64,000 bases of DNA from CAZMRF01 sp964568735. GTDB taxonomy: Bacteria > Acidobacteriota > Polarisedimenticolia > JACPZX01. Positions 18,693 through 28,326 of the stretch are shown here, one piece after another. The number at the start of each line of letters is the position of its first letter. The stretch's first letter is position 1. The notes beneath the pieces are model-generated. The model did no database searches. It was not told where the DNA came from and was given only the letters and a program-made list of their open reading frames with translations. Made by a program: the position numbers and the translations under genes. The stretch covers positions 1 to 64,000 of the forward strand of contig CAZMRF010000014.1 in assembly GCA_964568735.1 (NCBI GenBank), given 5' to 3'.

Positions 18693-18887
18693 TTGCCGAT
18701 CGACCCCGAGCTGCTGGAGATCCTCGTGTGCCCCGTGTGCAAGGACCCGATCCGCGAGCTCGACAGCGATCGAGGCCTCAGGTGCGACACCTGCTACAGG
18801 GTCTACCCCATCCACGACGGGATCCCCGTGATGATCATCGACAGGGCCACGATCGTTCCCCCGGGCGCCGGAAGCAGCGCGAAGTGA
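18693..18887 (+). CDS. Trm112-like zinc-ribbon protein
   Basis: A 64-residue protein of the Trm112/YcaR family, which in other organisms activates methyltransferases. Two Cys pairs (CPVC 13-16 and CDTC 31-34) should hold zinc, followed by YPIHDGIPVMIID, the family hallmark. The start is TTG 18693 behind a strong GGAGGTGAG. It lies just upstream of the heptose kinase, a location often seen for this family near LPS or lipid A genes; its partner here is unknown. Confidence 0.88.
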   Translation: MPIDPELLEILVCPVCKDPIRELDSDRGLRCDTCYRVYPIHDGIPVMIIDRATIVPPGAGSSAK

Positions 18888-18918
18888 TCGGCTCAACGAC
18901 GGTTTCCCTGCCGGCCCC

Positions 18919-18951
18919 ATGATGTCGAGATGATGTCGAGATGATGTCGAG
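18919..18951 (+). repeat. Three tandem 11-bp repeats spanning the heptose kinase start
   Basis: Three perfect copies of ATGATGTCGAG at 18919-18929, 18930-18940 and 18941-18951. Each copy carries ATGATG, but only the third is in frame with the kinase. Because the unit is 11 bases, the upstream ATGs fall in the other two frames. Confidence 0.95.
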
Positions 18952-19918
18952 CACCACGAGCCCCGCGCAGGTCACACGCGCCTTCCGCGGCCTGAAGATC
19001 CTCGTCCTCGGGGATCTCATGCTCGACCACTTCATCTGGGGCAGCGTCGATCGCATCTCGCCGGAGGCGCCCGTCCCCGTCGTCAGGGTCACCCGGGAGT
19101 CGTTCCACCTGGGCGGCTCCGGGAATGTCGTGACCAACCTGGCCTCGCTCGGCGCGCATCCCTTTCCGGTGGGAGTGGTCGGAAGGGACGAGGCGGGCCG
19201 CCGCGCGGTGGACACCCTCGAAGCCCTCGGAGTGCCGCGCTCGGGCATCCTCGAGATCGAAGGCCGCCCGACCACCAAGAAGACGCGCATCGTGGCCCAC
19301 GGGCAGCAGGTCGTGCGGTACGACAGGGAGACCGACGAGCCGCTGTCGCAGGACGTGGAACGGAGACTCCTCGAGGCGGCCGGCACGGCCCTCCAGGGGG
19401 CAGCGGGCTTGATCATCTCCGACTACGAGAAGGGAACGGTCACGCGCCTTCTGCTGGAGGGGCTCCTGCCGGAGGCGGACCGCCGAGGTCTCCGCGTCGT
19501 CGTCGATCCGAAGCCGGCTCTCTACGAGGCCTACCGGCCCATCACCGCCATCACTCCCAACGTGCACGAAGCTTCCCAGATGACTGGGATGCGGATCCGC
19601 ACGGACGAGGAGGCGAGGCGGGCGGCCGAGGCGATCCTCGAGAAGCTGGGCTGCCGGGCCGTGCTCCTGACCCGTGGGGACAGGGGGATGCTCCTGTGCG
19701 AGCGGGGGGCGGCGCCGCGATCGATCCCGGCGACGGCACGGGAGGTCTACGACGTCACGGGAGCGGGCGACACCGTCGTCGCGACCTTCACCCTCGCGCT
19801 GGCGGCGGGCGCGAGCATGATGGATGCCGCGCTGCTCGCCAACCGGGCCGCGGGCGTCGTCGTCGGGAAGGTCGGGACGGCGGCGGCCACCATCGAGGAG
19901 ATCGAGAAGGCCGGCTGA
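18941..19918 (+). CDS. rfaE1: D-glycero-beta-D-manno-heptose-7-phosphate kinase
   Basis: A PfkB-family sugar kinase in ADP-heptose synthesis, supplying the donor for WaaC and WaaF. The 325-residue protein covers only the kinase half of E. coli HldE: LVLGDLMLDHFIWGSVDRIS at the N-terminus, the substrate Gly-rich HLGGSGNVVTNLASLGA, and the catalytic DVTGAGDTVVATF. The adenylyltransferase half is absent, so that activity must be encoded elsewhere. The start (18941 or 18944) lies in the third copy of an 11-bp repeat, with no clear ribosome site. Confidence 0.92.
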   Translation: MMSSTTSPAQVTRAFRGLKILVLGDLMLDHFIWGSVDRISPEAPVPVVRVTRESFHLGGSGNVVTNLASLGAHPFPVGVVGRDEAGRRAVDTLEALGVPRSGILEIEGRPTTKKTRIVAHGQQVVRYDRETDEPLSQDVERRLLEAAGTALQGAAGLIISDYEKGTVTRLLLEGLLPEADRRGLRVVVDPKPALYEAYRPITAITPNVHEASQMTGMRIRTDEEARRAAEAILEKLGCRAVLLTRGDRGMLLCERGAAPRSIPATAREVYDVTGAGDTVVATFTLALAAGASMMDAALLANRAAGVVVGKVGTAAATIEEIEKAG

Positions 19919-19952
19919 GCCGGCGAGGCCGGGCGGCGAGGCGCCGCACCCC

Positions 19953-20783
19953 TCACGAGCAGGTCAGGATCCCGATGGCCACGCCCGCGAGAAGGACGCC
20001 TGCTGCGGCCAGCGCCACCCGGCGGGAGCGACCGGTGCTCTCCTTTTTCCCGTTCATGGGCAGGGGAACGAACGGGGGAGGCACGAAGCGCGGCCCGGCC
20101 TCCGTCATGGCCCGGGTGAGCTCCCCGGCCATCTCTGCGACGCTCGTGAAGGGTCTTCTCCCGCCTGCTCCGAGCGCGCGCTGGACGATCGGCTCCAGAA
20201 GCGGCGGAAGCGGGCCCTCCCTGGTCGCGGACGACGAGGCTCCCCATGCCATCTCCTCCAGGATCCGGCCGAGGGCCGCGAGGTCGCCGGCGGGCCCGCC
20301 TCCTGTCGCCCTCCCTGCAATGCGCGCCGTTCCGAAGTCCATCAGCTTGATCTGATCGCCCTCCGTGACGAGGACGCTCCGGGGATCGAGAGCCTCGTGG
20401 GCGATGCCCCGTGCGTGGGCCGTTCCGAGCGCGTCGGCGATCTGCACCCCGAAGTCGAGGAGGACTTGAAGATCCAGGGGCCCCTGGGAGACGAGATCCG
20501 ACAGGGGCCTCCCTTCCGTGACCTCGGCCACCAGGAAGGGCACCCCATCGTGAAGTCCCGCGTCGTGAACCGTGCAGATGTGGGGGTGGCTCGGCTTGCA
20601 GACGCTGCGGGCCTCGTGCAAAGCGCGCTGGATGGCTTCGGGATCGCGGGAAAGCTCCCGGGGGAGCAGATGCACGTTGACGAGCCGGCCCTCCATCGTG
20701 TCGCGGGCCAGGTAGCTGTCGCCAAGTCCGCAGACACCCCTGGCCTCGAGGAGCTCGTAGCGGGAGATGGTGGTTCCGATCAA
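19953..20783 (-). CDS. Membrane-anchored Ser/Thr pseudokinase
   Basis: A 276-residue protein with a bacterial Hanks-type kinase fold that cannot be a normal kinase. The ATP-binding Lys is replaced (VNVH at 35-38 where VAIK is expected), and the catalytic loop HRDxKPxN reads HEALDPRS (129-136), so Asp, Lys and Asn are gone; the metal-binding DFG (149-151) and the glycine loop remain. A single membrane helix (about 254-273) closes the protein, leaving the kinase domain in the cytoplasm. It follows a degenerate histidine kinase on the same strand, 93 bases away. A binding or scaffold role is inferred. Confidence 0.85.
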   Translation of the reverse strand: MIGTTISRYELLEARGVCGLGDSYLARDTMEGRLVNVHLLPRELSRDPEAIQRALHEARSVCKPSHPHICTVHDAGLHDGVPFLVAEVTEGRPLSDLVSQGPLDLQVLLDFGVQIADALGTAHARGIAHEALDPRSVLVTEGDQIKLMDFGTARIAGRATGGGPAGDLAALGRILEEMAWGASSSATREGPLPPLLEPIVQRALGAGGRRPFTSVAEMAGELTRAMTEAGPRFVPPPFVPLPMNGKKESTGRSRRVALAAAGVLLAGVAIGILTCS

Positions 20784-20876
20784 CGGTTGGGCGCCTGTCC
20801 GGGTGGCCTCGAGGCGGGCCCCAGACTACGGGTGAACTCCGGATGTGTCAACGAAAGGCACCGGAGGCGGGCTGCC

Positions 20877-22151
20877 TCAGCTCGCAGGGCGCTCGCCGCT
20901 GTTCCCGCCCTCGACGGGGAGCAGGAACCCCAGCGTGTCTCCGCCCGCGGCGTTCGGCTTGACCCACATGCGCCCGCCGTGGACCGCGAGAGCCGCGCGG
21001 CAGAAGGCGAGACGGAGGCCGCGCTCGGGCCTGGGGGATCGGGTCGGTCCAGCGGAGATGACGTCACCGGCGTGGGAGGCATCGTCGGAAGCTTCGCGCG
21101 CAGCCGCGGCGATGTCGGAGACGTGGACCTCCACACGCCCGTCGCAAGGCGCGGAGACGTGGACCCTGACGGTTCCCTCCGGCGGCGTGTGGCGGACCGC
21201 ATCCGCCAGGAAGTTGCCCACGACGCGGAGGAGCAGCCCGGCATCCACGCAGACGATCGGCCCGCCGCCTCCGGCGGGCGGATGCCGGGGTTCCACCTCG
21301 ACTTCGATGCCGTCGGCCGCCGCGGCTTCGCGGAAATCCTCGACGACCGAGGTGATGGCCGCGTGCAGGTCGATGTTCTCCGGGCGGAGCGACATCTGAC
21401 CCTCCTCGAGCAGGCCCAGGTCCCTCACGTCGGCCAGGATCTGCTGGATCTGCCGGGCAGCCTTCAGGATGCGACCGGCGTACCGATCCACCTCCGGGGG
21501 CGCTCCGGGGCATCTCATCTGGAGCATCTGGGCGTGGCCGAGGATGCCCGTGAGGGGATTGCCGAGATCGTGGGAGACCCTGTGGCCGAAGGCCGCGCGC
21601 TCCGCGCGTATCGCCGCCAGGCGCTCTTCGTTGATCCTGTTCGTGCGGCGGCTCTCCTCGGCCTCGGTCTGCAATCGGTGGATCGTCGCGAGGCTGCGGA
21701 CGCGCCCAAGGAGATCGGCGCCCTCGAAGGGGCGCGAGAGGATCTCGCCCGCGCCCGCTTCGAGCGCCCTGTCCCTCTCTCCCTCCCCGCGGGCCGGGAT
21801 CAAGGCCAGGATCGGAACGACGGCGCCCGTTCGGGCACCGCGGGCCGCCTCCGCGAGGATTCTCTCCGAAGATCCGGCGAGCGGCAGGCCCAGGACGATC
21901 AGCCGCAACGAATCCTCCCCGCTCTCCGGGGCCCCTGTGAAGATCTGCAACGCCTCCTCCGCGCCGGCGGCCACGCGGGGCGTCCAGCCTTCGGCCGAGA
22001 GGATCGTCGCGAGGACGCGGGCCTCGGCGGGATCTCCGCTGGCCACGAGAATCGTGCCCCGTGCCTCTCCCACCCCCCGGCGCGGCTCACCCTCGAGCGT
22101 CGCCGCTGAGATTCCCACGGAAACTCGCTTGTTCTTCTCCACCTGACTCAT
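20877..22151 (-). CDS. Degenerate receiver-histidine kinase protein
   Basis: A 424-residue cytoplasmic protein with receiver, HisKA and HATPase regions in order. The receiver has Gly88 where the phospho-Asp should be (LRLIVLGLPLAG) and Arg140 for the conserved Lys (LSRPF). The H-box is intact (VSHDLGNPL, His194). The ATPase domain has Asn313 in the N-box, but its G1 box reads SDIAAAAREA instead of DxGxG, and G2 is GLRLA. Phospho-relay is therefore doubtful. The ATG overlaps the stop of a possible small membrane peptide (ATGA), and the pseudokinase lies downstream. A docking or histidine-phosphotransfer role is inferred. Confidence 0.8.
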   Translation of the reverse strand: MSQVEKNKRVSVGISAATLEGEPRRGVGEARGTILVASGDPAEARVLATILSAEGWTPRVAAGAEEALQIFTGAPESGEDSLRLIVLGLPLAGSSERILAEAARGARTGAVVPILALIPARGEGERDRALEAGAGEILSRPFEGADLLGRVRSLATIHRLQTEAEESRRTNRINEERLAAIRAERAAFGHRVSHDLGNPLTGILGHAQMLQMRCPGAPPEVDRYAGRILKAARQIQQILADVRDLGLLEEGQMSLRPENIDLHAAITSVVEDFREAAAADGIEVEVEPRHPPAGGGGPIVCVDAGLLLRVVGNFLADAVRHTPPEGTVRVHVSAPCDGRVEVHVSDIAAAAREASDDASHAGDVISAGPTRSPRPERGLRLAFCRAALAVHGGRMWVKPNAAGGDTLGFLLPVEGGNSGERPAS

Positions 22152-22240
22152 CGCCGGTCGCTCACTCCATCGAGGGCGGCGCCGGCGAGCGTGAGGAGGC
22201 CGACGATGCCGAATGTGGCGAAGGTGGTGCTGAAAGCCAT
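22148..22240 (-). CDS. Possible 30-residue membrane peptide
   Basis: The frame reads MAFSTTFATFGIVGLLTLAG then AALDGVSDRR: one hydrophobic helix with a charged end. Its stop overlaps the start of the degenerate histidine kinase by four bases (ATGA), as coupled genes do. A promoter-like TTGACC/TATACA pair lies 45 bases upstream. There is no good ribosome site, and longer starts at 22285 or 22324 are possible. Existence is plausible but unproven. Confidence 0.35.
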   Translation of the reverse strand: MAFSTTFATFGIVGLLTLAGAALDGVSDRR

Positions 22241-22286
22241 CGGGGTGAGAGCGTAAGGATTCCCGGAAAACGGCAGGTGCCGCATA

Positions 22287-22314
22287 TGTATACGTCCGAC
22301 GTCGAACTGGTCAA
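22287..22314 (-). promoter_or_regulatory. Promoter upstream of the degenerate kinase pair
   Basis: On the minus strand TTGACC (22314-22309), 16 bases, TATACA (22292-22287). It lies in a locally AT-richer stretch. It would drive the small peptide, the degenerate histidine kinase and the pseudokinase. Confidence 0.5.
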
Positions 22315-22496
22315 TTTGTAACATCGAATAGATCGGCGCCCCCGAGCGTCCGGCTCGTCCGATTCTGTCTTGTTGGATATGAGTGCCGGCGGGAGGATCG
22401 GGATCGTCGCGCGGGAAAGCTCTCTCGGTCTGAGGTACCCTCAACCCCACGCCGCGTACGCTGGCCTGATCCCATCTCTCGTGAAGTGCCGTGCAC

Positions 22497-23603
<1,107 letters not shown>

Positions 23604-23677
23604 TCGGCACCCGCATGCCTCCCCGGCCGGCACGGCATCGCCCCAGCAACCCAGATGAGTGAGCCCGCACGCGCCGC

Positions 23678-24946
23678 ATGACCGCCCCCGAGCTGTCCGT
23701 CGCTTTCTTCCTCCAGATGTTCGTCATCCTGGCGGCCTGCCGCCTGGTCGGCGCCCTGGCGGGCCGGCTCGGCCAGCCGCAGGTCGTCGGCGAGATGATC
23801 GCCGGCGTGCTCCTGGGGCCATCGCTCTTCGGACTCTTCCTCCCCGGGCTTCACGCGCGGTTGTTTCCGCCCGACTCGCTCAAGATCCTCTACGTCGGGG
23901 CCCAGCTCGGTGTGGGCCTCTACATGTTCCTGGTGGGCGCGGAGTTCAAGACCGGCCTCTTCGCCAGCCGCATCCGAAGCGCGGCGGCCGTGAGCCTGTC
24001 GGGGATGCTCGCGCCCTTCGCGCTGGGATCCCTCCTGGCCCTCTGGCTCGTGAAGGTGCCCGGCCTCTTCTCGGAGAGGGCGACGGCCGCCGAAGCCATC
24101 CTCTTTCTGGGCGCGGCCATGTCCATCACGGCCTTCCCCATGCTGGCGCGGATCATCTACGAGCGCGGCCTCACCGGGACGGCGCTGGGCACGCTCGCGC
24201 TGGCGGCCGGCGCGATCGACGACTTGGCGGCTTGGTGCGTCCTCGCTCTCGTCCTCGCCAGCTTTGGCGGCGGAGCCCTCGTGGCCGTCAAGGCCATCGC
24301 CGGAGGCATCGCCTACGGGGTGCTCGTCCTCACGGCGGGCCGCCGGCTCCTGACGCGGCTGGGTGCCGCCGCGGAGCGCGCGGGCAGGTTCACGCCGTCC
24401 ATGCTGGCCGTCACGCTCATGTGCGTCGCGCTCGGAGCGTGGACGACGGATGCGATCGGCATCCACGCCGTATTCGGGGGTTTCATCCTCGGCGTGGCCA
24501 TGCCGCGCGGGCTCGTCACCCGGGAGCTGACCCGTCAGCTCGAGCCCTTCGCCGTCGTCTTCCTGCTCCCCATGTTCTTCACTTTCTCCGGCCTCAATAC
24601 GCGGCTGGACATGGTCAACAGCCTCCCGATGCTCCTCTTTGCGCTCGTCATCCTGGTCGCGGCGATCCTCGGCAAGGCCGGCGCCTGCTGGCTCGCCGCG
24701 CGGCTCAACGGCGAGGACAACCGCACCGCCCTGGCCGTCGGCACGCTCATGAACGCGCGCGGATTGATGGAGCTGATCATCCTCAACATCGGCCTTCAGC
24801 ACGGGATCATCCAGCCTCCGCTCTTTTCGATGATGGTCCTCATGGCCATCGTGACCACGCTCATGGCCTCGCCGGTCTTCGAGTGGGTCTACGGCCGGCA
24901 CGCGCGGCGGACAGGCGAGCTGGGCGCGGCGCCCAGAGGCTCGTGA
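23678..24946 (+). CDS. CPA2-type cation/proton antiporter
   Basis: A 422-residue inner-membrane exchanger with about 12-13 helices. The family ion site Asp-Asp appears in LAAGAIDDLAAWCVLAL, with the unwound-helix region MSITAFPMLARIIYERG before it and LMNARGLMELIILNIG in the last third, as in KefB/NapA-like transporters. It lacks the C-terminal RCK/TrkA nucleotide-binding domain of KefB, so it is probably a simple Na+/H+ or K+/H+ exchanger. It stands alone, 74 bases after purM. Confidence 0.87.
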   Translation: MTAPELSVAFFLQMFVILAACRLVGALAGRLGQPQVVGEMIAGVLLGPSLFGLFLPGLHARLFPPDSLKILYVGAQLGVGLYMFLVGAEFKTGLFASRIRSAAAVSLSGMLAPFALGSLLALWLVKVPGLFSERATAAEAILFLGAAMSITAFPMLARIIYERGLTGTALGTLALAAGAIDDLAAWCVLALVLASFGGGALVAVKAIAGGIAYGVLVLTAGRRLLTRLGAAAERAGRFTPSMLAVTLMCVALGAWTTDAIGIHAVFGGFILGVAMPRGLVTRELTRQLEPFAVVFLLPMFFTFSGLNTRLDMVNSLPMLLFALVILVAAILGKAGACWLAARLNGEDNRTALAVGTLMNARGLMELIILNIGLQHGIIQPPLFSMMVLMAIVTTLMASPVFEWVYGRHARRTGELGAAPRGS

Positions 24947-25201
24947 GCCGGCCCGGGCGTCCGCTTTTTGAGACCAAGTCCGGGATTCCGGTACACAACC
25001 GACTCGACGCATGCCCTCACCTCCAGCTCGACCCCCTCGGCTAATGCCGATACAGCAACGACTTGCCTCCGCCCGGGTGCCGGGGAACGGAGATTGCTTA
25101 TCGAACACGGGCGCCTGCGCACTCTTTCACCTGGCCCACGCGGGCGACCAGCAGCGAGGAGAGCCACAGCAGCCCCGGGCGAGGTGTGGAGTGAGCAACG
25201 G

Positions 25202-27529
25202 ATGCCGACGATCCAGATGCCCCCTACCCCCGCCCGCGCGGCACCTACGTCGCCTCCGGCACAACTCCTGAGAGGACGACGAGGCCTCCTGGTCACGACC
25301 CTGCCGGCCCTTCTCATCGTTGCGCTCGCGGCGCCGGCGTGGGCGAGAGAGTGGCACGTGGACGACCAGGGCCCTGTGACCTCCGGCTGCTCGGGCGGGG
25401 CGGACGCCGCCAACGCACTGAGGACCATCCAGCAGGGCGTGGACTGCATGGCAGCCGGCGATACCGTTCTCGTGCACTCCGGGACCTACGGCGGGTGGGG
25501 CTTGTGCCGGCCGAGCAGCCCGAACGCGTGCCTGACCGATCCCAGCACCGGCAGGCTCGTCCACCTCGTCGGCGTGAGCAAGACGGGCGGCAGCGCGGCC
25601 CGGCGCTTCACGATCATGGCGGCTCCCGGTGAAACCCCCGTTCTGGACGGACTCTTCTTCCCGCTGCAGCCGCTGGATGCCGCCTTCTACGTGGTGGATA
25701 CGGACTTCGTCACGATCGCCGGCTTCGCCATGACGAGGTTCACCGCGCAGAGCCGCTTCTGCAACGGGTGCGGCATCGAGAACTACGGGACGATCGTGTG
25801 GAACCGGGGCTCCGATGACGGGGAGATCCTCGACAACGTCATCACGGCAAGCGATCCGACGGGCACAGCCTGCTGCTTCGCGGCGGACATGAACTTCGGG
25901 ACCACGGCGAAGAGGCTGAAGATCAGCGGCAACTCCATCAACACCCACCTGCCGCTCGCCATCAGCTTCCACAACACGTCACCGCCTCCGCCAACCACCC
26001 AGTACGGCAGCGAGATTTCCAACAACCACATCCTCCAGACATCGGACCTCGGCAACACCTTCTTCCTGCGGGCTCTGTTCATCGACAGGGTCAACGGCGT
26101 CAGGATCCTGAACAACTACTTCGAGAACACGGGCATCAAGCGGCCGGATTCCGGGGCCATGTACCTGAGGGACGGCAACAGGATCACCGTCTCGGGCAAC
26201 ATCGTGAGAGGCTACGGCACCGGGATCATCATGCAGGACTCCGCGATGGAAGCGGGGGCGAACGATTTCAACGACGAAGAGCTGCACGTCATCGCGAACA
26301 ACGTCCTCGACGGCGTCTCGCAGCCCGACACGAGGGCCGGGGTCTTCGCCAGAAACGGAGACGCCAGGTCGTGCGACGGCTGCACCTTCAGGAACAACAT
26401 CCTCATGAACTACGCCAATGGATTCGAGATCGACCAGGTCACCCCGGATCCGTGGCCCAGCAACGCAGTCATCGGGAACAACGTGCTTCACAACGTCGTC
26501 ATCCCCACCCGCGGAAGCTCGTTCGCGGGCAACACGCTCGTTGAGGGAAACAACGACTTCAGTGCGCCGAACCCCGTCGCCTCGATTCCCCCCACGCCAG
26601 CCGCATGGCTATGGACTGGAAGGCTGATGGGCGAGCTCACGCCTGCGGCGCCCTACTACCAGATACTCCCGGGCTCGCTTCCCGAGAACTTCGGCGCGAT
26701 CGGCGTCTGTCCATGGAGCCCGGCCGACGGGACGTGCGACGCCGGTGCGTACGAGCTCTCCGGCATCGGGCTGCCGTCATGCCTGCAGCTTGGCGGGACG
26801 GTGTGCGCTACGAGCGAGCTGTGCGCGGGGGGAAGCTTCGAGCCGTCCGGTGACGCAGGGACTCTCTGCTGCGTCGGTGGCACCTGCATGGCCCCCGCCG
26901 CCTGCATCGACGCCGACGGGGACGGCTATGGAGCCAACTGCGCGCCCGGGCCCGATTGCGACGACGGCAATGGTGGGATCCACCCGGGAGCGGTCGAGGC
27001 CTGCAACGGTGTGGACGATGACTGCGACGGCCAGACGGATGAGGGGAATGTCTGCGCCAGCGGAGTCGAGACGCACTTCATGGAGACGGAGCAGGGCGCC
27101 TGGGCGCTGGAGATGGAGCTCGTGGAGGATCCCGATGCATCATCGGGATTCGCCTTGAGGCCGCGGGCGGGCATCGGGACACAGCCGTGCGCCAGGTCGA
27201 CGCCCACCGCGCTTTCCTACATCTATATACAGCAGCCCGGCCACTACCATCTATGGGTACGAGTGATGGGGCCCGACTTCCCGAATGACGCGCTCTGCGT
27301 CGGCTTCGCCGGCAAAGCGCTTGACAGGGTCTTTCCGTCGCAGCTCGGTGCTTATGAGTGGGTCCGCGCCGAAGTGAGCAGTGGCTCCGGCCGGTACGCT
27401 CATTCCCTCGATGCGGGGCTGCATACGATCGTCATAGGCCGCGGAGAAGAGCTCGCGATCTCCGACGCCGTGTGCCTGACGAACGACCTGTCCACGGAGC
27501 CGCCCCCCTGCGCGGCCCTGGTTCCCTGA
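25202..27529 (+). CDS. Secreted parallel beta-helix protein with MopE-like metal-binding region
   Basis: A 775-residue exported protein. A long, Pro-rich n-region leads to the signal helix VTTLPALLIVALAAPAWA. Residues about 50-430 are a right-handed beta-helix with many Asn-Asn turns (NNYFENTG, GNIVRGYGTG, NNVLDGVSQ). A Cys-rich segment follows, then DADGDGYGANC and CDDGNGGIHPGAVEACNG, ending DDDCDGQTDEG, the Asp-rich repeat known from MopE-type surface proteins and likely to bind metal. The C-terminal 150 residues form another sandwich-like domain. I choose ATG 25202; the frame is open upstream to 24968 but is not protein-like. Carbohydrate binding or cleavage is possible; no catalytic site is evident. 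Confidence 0.75.
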   Translation: MPTIQMPPTPARAAPTSPPAQLLRGRRGLLVTTLPALLIVALAAPAWAREWHVDDQGPVTSGCSGGADAANALRTIQQGVDCMAAGDTVLVHSGTYGGWGLCRPSSPNACLTDPSTGRLVHLVGVSKTGGSAARRFTIMAAPGETPVLDGLFFPLQPLDAAFYVVDTDFVTIAGFAMTRFTAQSRFCNGCGIENYGTIVWNRGSDDGEILDNVITASDPTGTACCFAADMNFGTTAKRLKISGNSINTHLPLAISFHNTSPPPPTTQYGSEISNNHILQTSDLGNTFFLRALFIDRVNGVRILNNYFENTGIKRPDSGAMYLRDGNRITVSGNIVRGYGTGIIMQDSAMEAGANDFNDEELHVIANNVLDGVSQPDTRAGVFARNGDARSCDGCTFRNNILMNYANGFEIDQVTPDPWPSNAVIGNNVLHNVVIPTRGSSFAGNTLVEGNNDFSAPNPVASIPPTPAAWLWTGRLMGELTPAAPYYQILPGSLPENFGAIGVCPWSPADGTCDAGAYELSGIGLPSCLQLGGTVCATSELCAGGSFEPSGDAGTLCCVGGTCMAPAACIDADGDGYGANCAPGPDCDDGNGGIHPGAVEACNGVDDDCDGQTDEGNVCASGVETHFMETEQGAWALEMELVEDPDASSGFALRPRAGIGTQPCARSTPTALSYIYIQQPGHYHLWVRVMGPDFPNDALCVGFAGKALDRVFPSQLGAYEWVRAEVSSGSGRYAHSLDAGLHTIVIGRGEELAISDAVCLTNDLSTEPPPCAALVP

Positions 27530-27550
27530 GCGCCGCGGAGCACGTGAACC

Positions 27551-27946
27551 TCATCCGTTCGTGAGGCGGCGTATCTCGATCGCGGGGCAGCGATCCATCA
27601 CGACCTCGAGGCCGGCGGCGCGCGCCTTCGCGGCGGCCTCCTCGTGGATGACGCCGAGTTGCATCCAGACGACCTTCGCGCCGATCTGGATCGCCTGGTC
27701 GACCACGGGGGGGACCAGCTCGGAGCGGCGGAAGATGTCGACGACATCCACGGGCTCGGGGATCGACAGCAGATCCGGGTAGCAGCGCTCGCCGAGCACC
27801 GACTCGAAGGCCGGGTTCACGGGGATGATCCGGTAGCCCTGCGACTTGAGGAACGAGGCCACGCCGTTCGACGGCCGCCCCAGCCGAGGGGAGAGGCCGA
27901 CCACCGCGAAGACCCTGTACGTCTCGAGGATCTCCCCCGGACTCAC
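27551..27946 (-). CDS. CoA-binding domain protein (YccU-like)
   Basis: A 131-residue Rossmann-fold protein of the CoA_binding_2 family. FAVVGLSPRLGRPSNGVASF forms the nucleotide loop, and GAKVVWMQLGVIHEEAA and MDRCPAIEIRRL are typical of YccU-like proteins. The biochemical role of these stand-alone proteins is not established. It is transcribed away from the mraZ promoter. Confidence 0.85.
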   Translation of the reverse strand: MSPGEILETYRVFAVVGLSPRLGRPSNGVASFLKSQGYRIIPVNPAFESVLGERCYPDLLSIPEPVDVVDIFRRSELVPPVVDQAIQIGAKVVWMQLGVIHEEAAAKARAAGLEVVMDRCPAIEIRRLTNG

Positions 27947-28298
27947 TTCGACCCCCCGGATGCGCTCTCCCTGGTCGTGAACCCTGCGCTGGCGGTGCGT
28001 GGCCCCGGCGGTTCGAGGGATGGATCTGCCTTCATGAGTATCTCGCTCGCAACGAAGTTGGAGAGGAGTCGAGTCCGGCTTGAAAGCCCTTGGAGTCCGG
28101 ACTCAATTCAAGCTAGCCGCTGATCAATGCGCTCATCAATGAGAATCCGCCGAAGTTGAAACGAAAGTCACGGCCGTCCCTACGACAACGGAGGAGACGC
28201 GGACGACCCGTTTCCTACACACAGGGGCGAAAGTGAAACCGACCATAAATCTTGTGGATGGAGGTCCGTATTTGTTTGAGTTCTCTCGCATTTACCGC
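27947..28298. other. Divergent intergenic region before the division cluster
   Basis: About 350 bases without a gene and richer in A+T than its surroundings from 28030 on. It holds a nested dyad at 28071-28113 and short direct repeats (GATCAATG/CATCAATG near 28121-28140). The yccU-like promoter should be here, but I could not place it. Confidence 0.5.
28071..28113. repeat. Nested dyad upstream of the mraZ promoter
   Basis: A perfect 12-bp palindrome GAGTCCGGACTC (28093-28104) sits inside a wider inverted pair GCTTGAA (28078-28084) / TTCAAGC (28107-28113). The half-sequence GAGTCCGG also occurs directly at 28071-28078. It could be an operator or a transcript-end hairpin. Confidence 0.6.
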
Positions 28299-28326
28299 TT
28301 GACACAGCGGTGAAACACCGTAATAT
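28299..28326 (+). promoter_or_regulatory. Main promoter of the division/cell-wall cluster
   Basis: TTGACA (28299-28304), 16 bases, TAATAT (28321-28326): the best sigma-70 match in the window. The spacer holds a perfect inverted repeat CGGTG-AAA-CACCG (28308-28320), so a repressor site may lie between the two boxes. MraZ boxes begin at the last base of the -10. Confidence 0.85.

Noticed and set aside
20831..20880. Separate gene between the pseudokinase and the degenerate histidine kinase
   Set aside because: Only 93 bases, no open frame with a start signal.
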